A stretch of DNA of 64,000 nucleotides, from contig DASVCW010000023.1 of assembly GCA_036381435.1 (NCBI GenBank), forward strand, positions 5,136-69,135, in the 5' to 3' direction. The translations under genes and the position numbers were made by a program. Under the pieces are notes generated by a model, which was not told the origin of the DNA, did no database searches, and saw nothing but the letters and a program-made list of their open reading frames with translations. The stretch comes from Fodinibius sp036381435 (lineage in GTDB: Bacteria; Bacteroidota; Rhodothermia; Balneolales; Balneolaceae). Below are positions 56,999-64,000 of this stretch, piece after piece. Within the stretch, counting starts at the first letter, position 1; the number at the start of each line of letters is the position of its first letter.

Positions 56999-57176
56999 TC
57001 ATCCCCCTGCGCCCCCTTCAAAGGGGGACTTAAACTGAATTATTTGCAATAATTCAGTTATTTATAGCCCTAAAGCAGTTTATAATTTTTCGTTAATATT
57101 TTTTATTAGAAATATTCTCCGCTGATTTTATCAGCGGAGCCTTCTTCCCCCTTTGAAGGGGGCGCAGGGGGATGAC
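56999..57176. repeat. Family A element, full gene-less copy (A4)
   Basis: TCATCCCCCTGCGCCCCCTT CAAAGGGGGACTT at the left and CTTCCCCCTTTGAAGGGGGC GCAGGGGGATGA at the right are inverted. Inside are CTGAATTATTTGCAATAATTCAG and TCCGCTGATTTTATCAGCGGA, the same inner palindromes as in A3 (21308-21490). The 679-base gap 56618-57296 consists of this element, the palindrome cluster and AT-rich flanks. Confidence 0.9.
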
Positions 57177-57296
57177 TAATGCTCAAATTTTTAATTATCA
57201 AAGTATTACTTAAAGCGAAATAAAATCAATCATTTAGTCATACTATTCATTGATTTTTTAAATATATTATAAGCTTTTGCAAAACAAACAGCATTT

Positions 57297-58211
57297 ATGG
57301 CATCAGGTTCAAAAAAAGTAATTTTCGCCGCCCTTATTGGTAATTCGCTCATTGCCGTTACGAAATTTATAGCATCAGCCATGACCGGCAGCTCAGCTAT
57401 GCTTTCTGAAGGTATTCACTCAACCGTTGATACCGGTAACCAGTTACTGCTTTTGCTGGGTTTAAAACGAGCTAAAAAACCGGCTGATAAAGAATTTCCT
57501 TTTGGGCACGGCAAAGAAATATATTTCTGGAGTTTCATTGTCGCCATTATGATTTTTGGCGTCGGAGCCGGAATTTCCATTTATGAAGGTATACACAGCC
57601 TGTTAGACCCTCATCCCGTAGAAGATGTATTGATCAACTACATCGTATTGGGCTTGGCCATGATTTTTGAAGGATTTGCCTGGTATTTTGCCTGGGTAGA
57701 ATTCGATAAAGTGAGGGATGGAAAAGGCTTTTTCGAAGCCATTCATAAAGAGAAGGATCCCACCGTTTTTGTGGTACTTTTTGAAGATACCGCTGCCATG
57801 GCCGGGTTGATTGTAGCATTTCTGGGAGTGGCGCTAGGTGAATGGACAGGAATACTTATTTTTGACGGTATAGCATCTATCTTAATTGGTGTTATTCTTG
57901 CTATCACGGCCGCTTGGCTGGCTTATGAAACTAAAGGGTTGCTTATTGGTGAAAGCGCTGACCTTCAAATTGTAACCGCCATCCATGAAATAGCTGCCTC
58001 TCATAAGTCAATCGAATATGTAAATGAAGCATTAACCATGCACATGGGCCCCAACTTCATTCTGCTGAATTTAAGTGTGAATTTCAATGATAATTTAAAA
58101 GCCGAAGAAATTGAAACCACAATCCAAAATGTCAGTAAAAAAATAAAATCTAAATTTCCGAAAATAAAACGAATTTTTATTGAAGCAGAAGAAAGAAATG
58201 TTTCCGTCTGA
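57297..58211 (+). CDS. Cation diffusion facilitator family transporter
   Basis: 304 residues, six membrane segments. GSSAMLSEGIHSTVDTGNQL near residue 33 carries the TM2 His/Asp metal-site residues, FPFGHGKEIYFWSF near 68 the loop motif, and VVLFEDTAAMAGLIVAF near 160 the TM5 Asp. The C-terminal domain (residues about 210-304) is ferredoxin-like (IHEIAASHKSIEYVNEALTM; KSKFPKIKRIFIEAEE). It exports divalent metals such as zinc in exchange for protons. The branch with HGKE and FED is near the mitochondrial SLC30A9 group. The next gene follows after 32 bases. Confidence 0.93.
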   Translation: MASGSKKVIFAALIGNSLIAVTKFIASAMTGSSAMLSEGIHSTVDTGNQLLLLLGLKRAKKPADKEFPFGHGKEIYFWSFIVAIMIFGVGAGISIYEGIHSLLDPHPVEDVLINYIVLGLAMIFEGFAWYFAWVEFDKVRDGKGFFEAIHKEKDPTVFVVLFEDTAAMAGLIVAFLGVALGEWTGILIFDGIASILIGVILAITAAWLAYETKGLLIGESADLQIVTAIHEIAASHKSIEYVNEALTMHMGPNFILLNLSVNFNDNLKAEEIETTIQNVSKKIKSKFPKIKRIFIEAEERNVSV

Positions 58212-58243
58212 GCGACGGCTTTTTCTGCTTTTTGAATTAACAG

Positions 58244-58918
58244 ATGCAAATGGCAAACTATCTTAGAATTCCTGTACTTTTTTTGGTGATCATGTGTAGC
58301 TTAAACCTTGCTTCATCCAAAGCATTTGCTCCCGTATCGGCGGATAGCACGGACTCTACAGTAACAGAAACACAAACTGTTCAATTTATTTCTTCGCCAC
58401 AAGAACATATTCACGAAGTATCATTTTGGGGCGGTTATTCCATTGGTTCCCCGCATCTCTGGGGCAAAACCAGGGATGTGAGTATGCAATATTTCGGCAT
58501 GCGATATAACCGGAAATTTTTGAATTTCTATGGAACTGAAGTGGAATATATGTTCAAGATTAGCATTTATTCCGAATTCTCTTATCCCATGTTTGTAAAA
58601 GGACGTCCCAGAAATTCGATCTCCGGTTTCGGCATCACCCCTTTAGGATTTCAAATAAATTTTCGGGATGATAAAACCATTCAGCCCTTTCTGAATACTA
58701 CCGGCGGCTTTGTTTTCCTAAACCAGCCCTTTCCCGACAGACGCGGTAAAAAATTCAATTTTACTTTTGGCATTGCGGGCGGAATCGAAATTATGCTTTC
58801 TCACTCGGTTTCCCTGTCGTTAGGCTTAAGATATCATCACTTATCAAATGGTGAGCTCGGTCAAGTAAATCCAGGCATTGATTCCAGTATTTTTTACACG
58901 GCTATTACTCTTTTCTAA
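58244..58918 (+). CDS. PagL-like acyloxyacyl hydrolase (lipid A deacylase)
   Basis: 224 residues; signal peptide ends near AFAP (an ATG two codons in is an alternative start). The barrel includes ISGFGITPLGFQINF and LNTTGGFVFLN and ends SIFYTAITLF. The active-site strand reads YHHLSNGELGQVNPGIDSS near residue 205. PagL uses His and Ser in HxS, found here as HLS, and a later Glu; the position corresponding to it in NxGIES reads GIDS, an Asp. It would remove a 3-O-acyl chain from lipid A in the outer membrane. Follows the CDF gene closely. Confidence 0.85.
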   Translation: MQMANYLRIPVLFLVIMCSLNLASSKAFAPVSADSTDSTVTETQTVQFISSPQEHIHEVSFWGGYSIGSPHLWGKTRDVSMQYFGMRYNRKFLNFYGTEVEYMFKISIYSEFSYPMFVKGRPRNSISGFGITPLGFQINFRDDKTIQPFLNTTGGFVFLNQPFPDRRGKKFNFTFGIAGGIEIMLSHSVSLSLGLRYHHLSNGELGQVNPGIDSSIFYTAITLF

Positions 58919-58956
58919 ACTTTTCTTCTGATTTGCCGTAAGCTCCTATAAATTTT

Positions 58957-59130
58957 TACTGAATTATCGCGGAATAATCAGTCTAACTCCCCCTTTTTCC
59001 GAAGGAATCCCTACGGGAGAAGGGACAATGAATTGACGGCTATCGCCGGGACCAGGTTGAAGAATTGTTCATATTTTTCCAGCCATCCCCCGTGCCCCCT
59101 TCAAGAAAAATCCGCTGATGATATCAGTGT
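58957..59130. mobile_element. Family A deletion derivative with DUF559 remnant (A5)
   Basis: ACTGAATTATCGCGGAATAA, then CTCCCCCTTTTTCC with the loop insert GAAGGAATCCCTACGGGAG. The stretch ACAATGAATTGACGGCTATC, then CCAGGTTGAAGAATTGTTCA, matches 21249-21296, the end of the family A DUF559 gene and its 3' flank, with few changes. GCCATCCCCCGTGCCCCCTT and CCGCTGATGATATCAG follow as in A3. It is thus a unit that lost nearly all of its DUF559 gene but kept its ends. Confidence 0.8.
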
Positions 59131-59173
59131 ATCCTTTAAGTAATAAAAGCACTAAAAATTAACGATTTAAGAA

Positions 59174-60526
59174 ATGCATCTAAAAAAGATAGGCTTTATC
59201 GCGGTAATTATTGTTGGCTTCAGCTTTTTACAAACTTCAACCCTTCTGGCTCAGGATCAGGAGTGGAAACAGTATGATCTCAAATACCGAAGCTTTCGCT
59301 TCACCCTGATTCCCGGGATCAGCACGAATGGACTTGGCGCCCCTTATTATGCAGCCAAATACTCATTTAACATTATTGCCGGTTATAATGGTGCTTTAGA
59401 AGAAGGTTTTGAGTTCGGAACTCTTCTGAATATCAATAAATATTATGCAACGGGTGTACAGATAGCGGGACTCGCGAATTATTCGGGAGAGCAAACCGCC
59501 GGCTTTCAGTTAGCCGGAATCGCAAACATCAGTGAAGAAGAACTGCAGGGCATTCAACTGGCGGGAGCAATAAACTACTCGGGAGATGCGACACAGGGAA
59601 TTCAAATATCGGGAATTGGAAATTATAGCAATGATTTAATGCAGGGAATCCAACTGGCCGGAGCAGCAAACATTAGTCAGGGTGACATGCAGGGAATTCA
59701 GCTCGCAGGTATACTCAATCTTTCAATGGCAGAATCGCAGGGGTTGCAGGCATCCGGAGTTCTAAATTTTGCGAAAGAAGTAATGCAGGGCTTGTATTGG
59801 GCAGGTGTGGGTAATTATACATCGGGAGAAATGCAGGGATTAATATTCTCAGGTGTTTTTAATGTCGCCGAAGAAATACAGGGGATTGTGGCCTCAGGCT
59901 TGTTTAATTATTCGGAGAATTTTCAGGGAATCGAGCTTGCCCCCGTTAATATCAGTCAAAATTTTCAGGGTATTCAAATTGGCCAGGTAAATATTGCTGA
60001 GGAGGGTGAAGGAATTCAGGTGGGACTCATAAATTATGCAAGTGAGTTTCAAGGCCTTCCGGTAGGATTGATCAGCTACTATGGCAACGGCAGGAAAAAT
60101 ATTGATTTTTGGATCAGCGACGGAGGGTTTACCAATTTTGGACTGAAATTGGGTACAGATAAAATTTATAACATGATTTCTATTGGCTATAACACCTTAC
60201 TTAACCGCAACGTCTGGCAAATCGGGTGGAGTATTGGCCGTTTGCAACAATACAAAACCCACTTCACCTATTCCGATTTTTCTTATTTCAAAATCAATGA
60301 AGGCGGCTGGACTGAGGATTTTAACTCCATTTTCAAGTACCGTCTACTGTTCGGAAAAGAAATTTTGAACGGCTTTAATATCTATGGCGGCCCCACCTTT
60401 AACCTCTTGATTTCCGGCATAGCCGAAAGTGATGATTACACATGGTACCGCATCATCGACTATGAAGCCAAGGGGACTCAATATGTTTTTTGGGTAGGTT
60501 TTACTCTTGGAACTCAATTGTTTTAG
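59174..60526 (+). CDS. LA_2272-type surface-repeat protein
   Basis: 450 residues with a signal peptide ending near LLAQ (residue 27). Residues about 94-307 are 14 tandem repeats of the form G(I/L)QLAGxxNxSxxxxQ (for example GIQLAGAANISQGDMQ). The first eight are 16 residues long, the next two 15 and the last four 14 (GIELAPVNISQNFQ). Such repeats likely form a beta-solenoid. The C-terminal ~140 residues are a beta-rich domain ending in aromatic barrel-like strands (FWVGFTLGTQLF). The family was named from Leptospira and is also seen in FCB genomes; role unknown. Confidence 0.87.
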   Translation: MHLKKIGFIAVIIVGFSFLQTSTLLAQDQEWKQYDLKYRSFRFTLIPGISTNGLGAPYYAAKYSFNIIAGYNGALEEGFEFGTLLNINKYYATGVQIAGLANYSGEQTAGFQLAGIANISEEELQGIQLAGAINYSGDATQGIQISGIGNYSNDLMQGIQLAGAANISQGDMQGIQLAGILNLSMAESQGLQASGVLNFAKEVMQGLYWAGVGNYTSGEMQGLIFSGVFNVAEEIQGIVASGLFNYSENFQGIELAPVNISQNFQGIQIGQVNIAEEGEGIQVGLINYASEFQGLPVGLISYYGNGRKNIDFWISDGGFTNFGLKLGTDKIYNMISIGYNTLLNRNVWQIGWSIGRLQQYKTHFTYSDFSYFKINEGGWTEDFNSIFKYRLLFGKEILNGFNIYGGPTFNLLISGIAESDDYTWYRIIDYEAKGTQYVFWVGFTLGTQLF

Positions 60527-60591
60527 TTGTAGATATTTAATACCCGGTTGACAGCACCGATACTTAATCCCGATCTGTGATTAATTGGATT

Positions 60592-60804
60592 TGCACCCCT
60601 AAATCCTCTAACAAAGAGGACTTTGGATATTTGTCCTTTTCAAAGAACAACCTCGATTGTCCTTCTTTATAATAGTATCGAATAAATGTAGATCGAGATT
60701 CATCTCGATAAGCTAATTCTGCGTTTGCAGCTTCTCGAAATAAATTTCGAGCTACATTCTCCATTTCAAGCAATAGCAAGTCCCCTTTAGGATTTAGGGG
60801 TGTG
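60592..60804. repeat. Family B element with nested family C element (B4)
   Basis: CACCCCTAAATCCTCTAACA at the left and AAGTCCCCTTTAGGATTTAG GGGTG at the right form imperfect inverted ends in the orientation of B1, with a shared TTTTCAAAGAA. In the middle, 60687-60756 is a complete family C element. It occupies half of the 440-base gap 60527-60966; the rest is without features. Confidence 0.82.
60687..60756. repeat. Family C inverted-repeat element, 70 bases
   Basis: TGTAGATCGAGATTCATCTC GA at the left, TCTCGAAATAAATTTCGAGC TACA at the right: imperfect 22-base inverted ends each forming its own hairpin. Single ends at 42832 and 62653. It is inserted in the middle of a family B element. Confidence 0.82.
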
Positions 60805-60966
60805 CAATAGCGATTGGCTACTCCTGATTAACCGGTTTGCAGCCTGCTCACCCGTAGTTTTAACGAAGGAGAGGCGCTTCGATATACATAACTCAAAGTA
60901 AAATTATTCTCCCATTTAATCGTTATTATATCGAATCCGAACAGGTTTTATCATCGTAGTTTAAGT

Positions 60967-61578
60967 ATGGAAATGTTAAATAAACTGAATACCATGAGAC
61001 GGTTCATACCCTTTATTCTACTGCTACTAGTTACAGTGATAGCTGTTAATTGTAACAGGACTCAACATTCTCATCAACATGTCGAAAAAGCTTCTGTAAA
61101 AGTTCAATTAAATAGCCAGGCCGGGGATACCATGAGTAATTATGAAGTTCAGAAGTCAGAAGAAGAATGGAAAGAAATATTATCCTGGAGTGAGTATCGA
61201 ATTCTCCGCAAAGCCGGTACTGAATTGCCTTTTGTGAATGAATATAACGATAATAAAAAGGAAGGCGTCTATTACTGTGCGGCTTGTGGACAGCCAATTT
61301 TTACCTCTAAAACCAAATTCGACTCCGGCACAGGCTGGCCAAGCTTCTGGAAACCACTTAAACCATCAGCAGTGGACGAAAAAGTTGATAACAGTTTCTT
61401 TATGACACGCACCGAAACGGTTTGCTCACGTTGTGGCTCCCACCTCGGCCATGTTTTTGAAGACGGCCCCGAGCCCACCGGTTTGCGCTACTGTCTGAAT
61501 TCAGCAGCCTTAGATTTCGTAGCAATGGATCTTTCAGAGGTTGATGCTGATAAGCTTCCGCTTCTTGAACAGGAGTAG
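60967..61578 (+). CDS. msrB: Peptide-methionine (R)-S-oxide reductase, lipoprotein form
   Basis: 203 residues. Hydrophobic stretch and lipobox-like IAVNC near residue 29 suggest a lipoprotein; an ATG at 60994 (MRRFIPFILLLLV) could be the real start. The MsrB domain spans about 60-190: EGVYYCAACGQPIF and TVCSRCGSHLGHVF provide the zinc cysteines, DSGTGWPSFWKP and the catalytic GLRYCLNSAAL (RYCxN) the active site. It reduces methionine-R-sulfoxide in exported proteins. Most MsrB are cytoplasmic; a periplasmic form implies an envelope reductant, possibly like the TlpA protein at 10.8 kb. Confidence 0.93.
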   Translation: MEMLNKLNTMRRFIPFILLLLVTVIAVNCNRTQHSHQHVEKASVKVQLNSQAGDTMSNYEVQKSEEEWKEILSWSEYRILRKAGTELPFVNEYNDNKKEGVYYCAACGQPIFTSKTKFDSGTGWPSFWKPLKPSAVDEKVDNSFFMTRTETVCSRCGSHLGHVFEDGPEPTGLRYCLNSAALDFVAMDLSEVDADKLPLLEQE

Positions 61579-61609
61579 TTGTAGTCCCACTTCCTAGTGG
61601 CCTACAACT
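61577..61609. terminator. Hairpin after msrB
   Basis: AGTTGTAGtcCCAC pairs with GTGGccTACAACT around TTCCTA. It directly follows the msrB stop, without a T-tract; possible terminator. Confidence 0.45.
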
Positions 61610-61616
61610 TATGCCT

Positions 61617-61821
61617 GAACGTGGATTAAGCGGAACAAGCTGATTTTCCACGGATTTATCTGAAGGTATAAGGGCGTTCAATCGGTAGACAGGACAAAAG
61701 TACACATTAGTCTTCACTCCCTCTAACCGGGGAACCTGTTGCGCAGACGCTCGGAGCCTGCAGATAAAACTGTAGCCTTACAAACGCGAAGCTCGTTTTA
61801 ACAAGCTTAATGAATTAGCCT
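61617..61821. repeat. Family D and H repeat fragments
   Basis: AACGTGGATTAAGCGGAACA ... CCACGGATT (61617-61660) is a family D relative. GAAGCTCGTTTTAACAAGCT + TAATGAATTAGCCT (61788-61821) matches the family H copy at 63459-63496. The rest of the 300-base gap 61579-61878 has no gene. Confidence 0.5.
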
Positions 61822-61878
61822 AATGATTCATCCTTTAGGCGGTTTGTAGCGATAGCACAAAATCTCAAACAATTACTT

Positions 61879-62313
61879 CTAGCTTCCCCAGCTAACCCCA
61901 TCTTTAGTAACGATAGCAACCATGGTTTCAGTAGCTGTAGCCGTAAAATCCTGTGAAGCATCATAATTGGGATCACTTGAAGGGTGAGCAGTGATTGTAA
62001 ACTGATCAGCGGAGACTGTAAGTTCATAAAGTCCGTTTAAATTTATAGCTATTGAACCATCTGAGTTAATTTGATCCGCAGGAAAACTAAAGTTATGGAA
62101 ATTTAAACCGGTAAAGGTATTTCCTCCCCCGCCCATCATTTTGGGCATAAGATGCCAGCTTTGGGCTGAAGATGCGATCATCAATATATCCTGGCGAACG
62201 GCATCCCGGTTGGCACTTGCTGCACTTGCGCCAAAAATATTAATGCCTACAACGGTTGCAATGCCAACGATTATGGTTACAAGTATTACAAGTAAAAGTT
62301 GTTGTTGTCCCAT
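61879..62313 (-). CDS. Type IV pilin-like protein of unknown function
   Basis: 144 residues. The start MGQQQLLLVILVTIIVGIAT is a short polar leader followed by a long hydrophobic helix, like the N-terminus of class III or IVb pilins and related single-helix secreted proteins; a prepilin-type Glu at +5 is missing. The rest (SANRDAVRQDILMIASSAQS W, then a Gly-rich turn and beta-rich GSIAINLNGLYELTVSADQF, ITAHPS) would form a pilin-like globular domain with one sheet. No pilin peptidase or secretion genes are near. I have seen such proteins in Balneolota-type genomes; role unknown. Confidence 0.62.
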   Translation of the reverse strand: MGQQQLLLVILVTIIVGIATVVGINIFGASAASANRDAVRQDILMIASSAQSWHLMPKMMGGGGNTFTGLNFHNFSFPADQINSDGSIAINLNGLYELTVSADQFTITAHPSSDPNYDASQDFTATATETMVAIVTKDGVSWGS

Positions 62314-62451
62314 GATGTTATTTGTTGGTTAATAATAAGTGCCAACATTATAAATCAAATAAAAGGACAATTGCCGGATTATGAATGGATTCTAAGGTTT
62401 GTTAGGCAAAATTAAGATTTGGAGGTTGGAAAATAGAGGTTGGAGGCGGGG

Positions 62452-62676
62452 GAACGCAGATAACGCGGATCAGGCAGGTTTCCACAGTTTTTTAATACTT
62501 TTCTAATGCTGATATTATTAGCCTAATTTAAGACTGGTGCCCCAATGTTTCGGGGCTCGTACCCCTTTCAAAAATACTGCTAAAGCGGCATGAGACGCTT
62601 GCGCCAGTAGGATTCGGCGAAGGCAGGCTTGCGCTAGTCTGTGATTGGTGCCTCTCAAAATGAATTTCGAGCTACA
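62452..62676. repeat. Family D and C fragments in the gap before the toxin gene
   Basis: The gap 62314-62755 has no gene. GGAACGCAGATAACGCGGAT + CAGGCAGGTTTCCACAG (62452-62477) is nearly the same as the copy at 63521. CCCCAATGTTTCGGGG (62531-62546) is a hairpin. GACGCTTGCGCCAGTAGG and GGCTTGCGCTAGTC are related words. TCTCAAAATGAATTTCGAGC + TACA (62653-62676) is one end of family C. Confidence 0.55.
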
Positions 62677-62755
62677 TTTTTTACCAATATTCCAAAGAAG
62701 GGCCTTCAACAAAAAGCGAATTTCTATCCCAATTTTTGATGAAGATACATCAGGT

Positions 62756-63076
62756 TCAATCTAAATTGAATAAAATTTTAAGCTTGTCATTCACTTCATT
62801 GACTTTCTTTTCAGATAACTTCCCAAGCTTGCCCAAAACCAGATTTTTTTCAAGTGTAGTAATCTTAGCCAACCGAATGACAGATTTCTTTTTTAAACCA
62901 TTTTGTGATGTGGGAGTTAAGTAAACATCTTCTTGCCCCGCCCACTTAGTTTGAGTTGTGATAAACGACAGTGTTATATCTTTATCTGTTGCTGTCAGTA
63001 TTAAGGCAGGCCGGTTCTTAGTTGAGGATAAGTCAGTAAAAGGAAAAGGAACAAGTACTAAATCTCCTCTTTTCAC
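62756..63076 (-). CDS. PemK/MazF-family toxin
   Basis: 106 residues, the length of MazF-type endoribonucleases. RGDLVLVPFPFTDLSSTKNR PALIL is the conserved start (GDivlv.fpf.d...kKRPalVl), with SFITTQTKW, KKKSVIRLAKITTLEK and LGKLSEKKVNEVNDKL after it. PemK/MazF toxins cleave mRNA at short sequences and are held by the partner antitoxin. The antitoxin gene upstream ends 1 base before the start. Sequence is complete, so it is likely functional. Confidence 0.92.
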   Translation of the reverse strand: MKRGDLVLVPFPFTDLSSTKNRPALILTATDKDITLSFITTQTKWAGQEDVYLTPTSQNGLKKKSVIRLAKITTLEKNLVLGKLGKLSEKKVNEVNDKLKILFNLD

Positions 63077-63077
63077 T

Positions 63078-63302
63078 TTAATAACGTTCTTTCAAATCAT
63101 CAACAGAATATAGCTCCTCTTCATCTTCAAGAAAAGAAAATGAATTTCCTTGCTCAGCCTGCCTTTGAATACTATAGGTAAGCTCACGATCTTGTAGCTT
63201 ACTTTTTAAAAAGGAAACAAAATCGCTTACCTCTTTTAACTCACTTTTTGATAATTCCTGAAGCTGGTTTATGGTTTCTTTAAGTACTTTTTCTCTTGTC
63301 AT
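63078..63302 (-). CDS. Antitoxin of the PemK/MazF pair
   Basis: 74 residues, first gene of the pair. Helical N-terminal part REKVLKETINQLQELSKSEL KEVSDFVSFLKSKL resembles the DUF2281-type antitoxins, which lack a recognised DNA-binding AbrB domain. The acidic tail (LEDEEELYSVDDLKERY) is suited to wrap the toxin. It stops 1 base before the toxin start. A shortened relative is at 63864-63971. Confidence 0.85.
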   Translation of the reverse strand: MTREKVLKETINQLQELSKSELKEVSDFVSFLKSKLQDRELTYSIQRQAEQGNSFSFLEDEEELYSVDDLKERY

Positions 63303-63458
63303 AAATCAGTTTTTGATTATAATTTGTAAGTAAGATAAAACTTTACCGCGAAATATACAGTTTAAAATGAGATCTATTCCTAATTAAGCTTCCAAATGTT
63401 GCCAAGGAATTGCCTTTGCTAAACCAGATGAAGTGAAACCGAAATCAGTAACCTTAAG

Positions 63459-63568
63459 ACTGAAGCTTGTTTTAACAAGCTTTTTGAATTTTAGCCTGTT
63501 CGATTTATATCACCAGCAAGGGAACGCAGATAACGAGGATTAGGCAGGTTTGCACAGCTTTTTAATTA
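63459..63568. repeat. Family H and D copies
   Basis: GAAGCTTGTTTTAACAAGCT + TTTTGAATTTTAGCCTG (63459-63496) repeats 61788-61821; its core is the palindrome AAGCTTGTTTTAACAAGCTT. GGGAACGCAGATAACGAGGA + TTAGGCAGGTTTGCACAG (63520-63557) repeats 62452. Both are in the 561-base gap 63303-63863, which has no intact gene. Confidence 0.6.
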
Positions 63569-63656
63569 TTTTGCTTCAAAATGTGGTTGTTAAACAGTGA
63601 TTTTAGATCTTTTACTTCGCAAATCGTTAATCCTTGTTCTTAAATCGCTTTTCGAT

Positions 63657-63762
63657 GGGACAGGATATCCGTCCTACATGACTGTTTCCAGGCTAAAAGG
63701 CAGCAAACGTGAGATGTGAGACGGCAAACGGGAACACGGATTAAACTGATTTCCGTAGATGA
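63657..63762. repeat. Family G end and family D fragment
   Basis: GGGACAGGATATCCGTCCTA + CA (63657-63679) resembles the right end of the family G element at 36674. GGAACACGGATTAAACTGAT + TTCCGTAG (63731-63758) is a family D relative. Confidence 0.5.
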
Positions 63763-63817
63763 ATATGATATCCATTAAAGCATTAAGAGATTAACACCTA
63801 ATGCCTTTGCAAAACCT

Positions 63818-63866
63818 ATGTCATCCGGAATTTCCCCAAGTATCTGTTCGGGGATTTCAGGATCTA
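63818..63866. repeat. Family F copy abutting a truncated antitoxin
   Basis: ATGTCATCCGGAATTTCCCC ... GGGGATTTCAGGATCTA: a family F half-element with the hairpin CCCC-GGGG. Its right end coincides with the point where similarity of the adjacent antitoxin fragment to the intact antitoxin ends. Confidence 0.65.
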
Positions 63867-63971
63867 CTTTAAATACCAAAAATTAACGAAGTCATTTACT
63901 TCTTTTAATTCATCTTCTGAGAGCTTTTGAAGCTGGCTTATTGTTTTTTCAAGCACTTTTTCTCTTTTCAT
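63864..63971 (-). pseudogene. Truncated second antitoxin
   Basis: From the ATG at 63971 the DNA encodes 35 residues: KREKVLEKTISQLQKLSEDE + LKEVNDFVNF, matching the start of the intact antitoxin at 63302 nearly residue by residue, then WYLK and a stop. The C-terminal toxin-binding half is missing and a family F repeat takes its place. No toxin follows. The gene has probably been broken by the repeat; alternatively the repeat carried an older deletion. Confidence 0.8.
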
Positions 63972-64000
63972 AATATCTGTGGCCTAAGGGACTAATCCTG

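Noticed and set aside
1..64000. tRNA or rRNA genes
   Set aside because: I looked for T-loop type GGTTCGAAT words and cloverleaf pairs and for conserved rRNA segments while reading and found none convincing; a covariance search would be decisive.

Overview
Organism and general character. The window is chromosomal, moderately AT-rich DNA with dense single-copy housekeeping genes on both strands. Several traits point to the Bacteroidota/FCB side of the tree, most likely a Balneolota (Balneolaceae-like) bacterium: a GWxTD-domain secreted protein, a fused alpha/beta 2-oxoacid dehydrogenase E1, TamL/Omp85-type barrels, DUF5777, DUF2795, DUF3347 and DUF2752/TM2 proteins, a LA_2272-type surface-repeat protein, and many lipoproteins and signal peptides of a Gram-negative envelope. 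I recognise no rRNA or tRNA gene, CRISPR array, prophage or plasmid backbone. The taxonomic placement is inferred from gene content, not from a marker gene.

Layout. 0-7 kb: tail of an E1 gene, a prodomain-like lipoprotein, queE with an SDR, an alkyltransferase-like protein with a DUF2520 protein, and a divergent MEMO1-like protein with a phosphopantetheinyl transferase. 7-17 kb: lysS, a LolC/E-type permease, a TlpA-type thioredoxin, a three-gene amidohydrolase operon in which only the middle gene keeps its metal ligands, and an FkbM methyltransferase. 17-31 kb: acyl-CoA carboxylase beta subunit, the GWxTD protein, pdxA - methyltransferase - ftsE-like (overlapping), queG, a sigma factor, prmA, an SDR coupled to a glutaminyl-cyclase-like M28 enzyme, and tatA-gatA. 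31-45 kb: Omp85/TamL-like protein, cNMP-binding protein, rlmD, ClC channel, phosphoesterase, glycosyltransferase, mltG, BI-1 protein, an IS200-like/RAYT transposase and an Omp85 barrel. 45-49.5 kb: an ECF sigma factor, an anti-sigma-like protein fused to an outer-membrane barrel, then a cupredoxin whose halves are in swapped (circularly permuted) order, a cytochrome c lipoprotein, YceI and DUF5777; this looks like an envelope redox module. 49.8-64 kb: DUF3347 lipoprotein, DUF2752-TM2 pair, TonB receptor, sorbosone-dehydrogenase-like protein, CDF transporter, PagL-like deacylase, surface-repeat protein, MsrB, a pilin-like protein and a MazF/PemK toxin-antitoxin pair with a second, truncated antitoxin.

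Intergenic DNA. Nearly every larger gap contains dispersed palindromic repeats, which I call families A-H. Two unrelated families (A: GC-rich CCCCCTGCGCCCCCTT hairpins; B: CCCCTAAATCCCCTAAAGGGG hairpins, here split as CCCCTAAATCCCC + TAAAGGGG) each bracket one DUF559 (VSR-like endonuclease fold) gene in the same architecture: hairpin - gene - inverted hairpin, with a coding end lying inside the repeat (start codon for A, stop codon for B). Gene-less copies, one carrying a remnant of the DUF559 3' end, lie elsewhere in the window. I read these as small endonuclease-palindrome mobile units with MITE-like derivatives; this is the best candidate here for an undescribed system. Separately, an intact IS200-like transposase sits beside short TCCCTA-GGGA palindromes that recur in a TIR-bounded cluster 14 kb away, and a decayed second RAYT lies between a different pair of palindromes at 19.0-19.3 kb.
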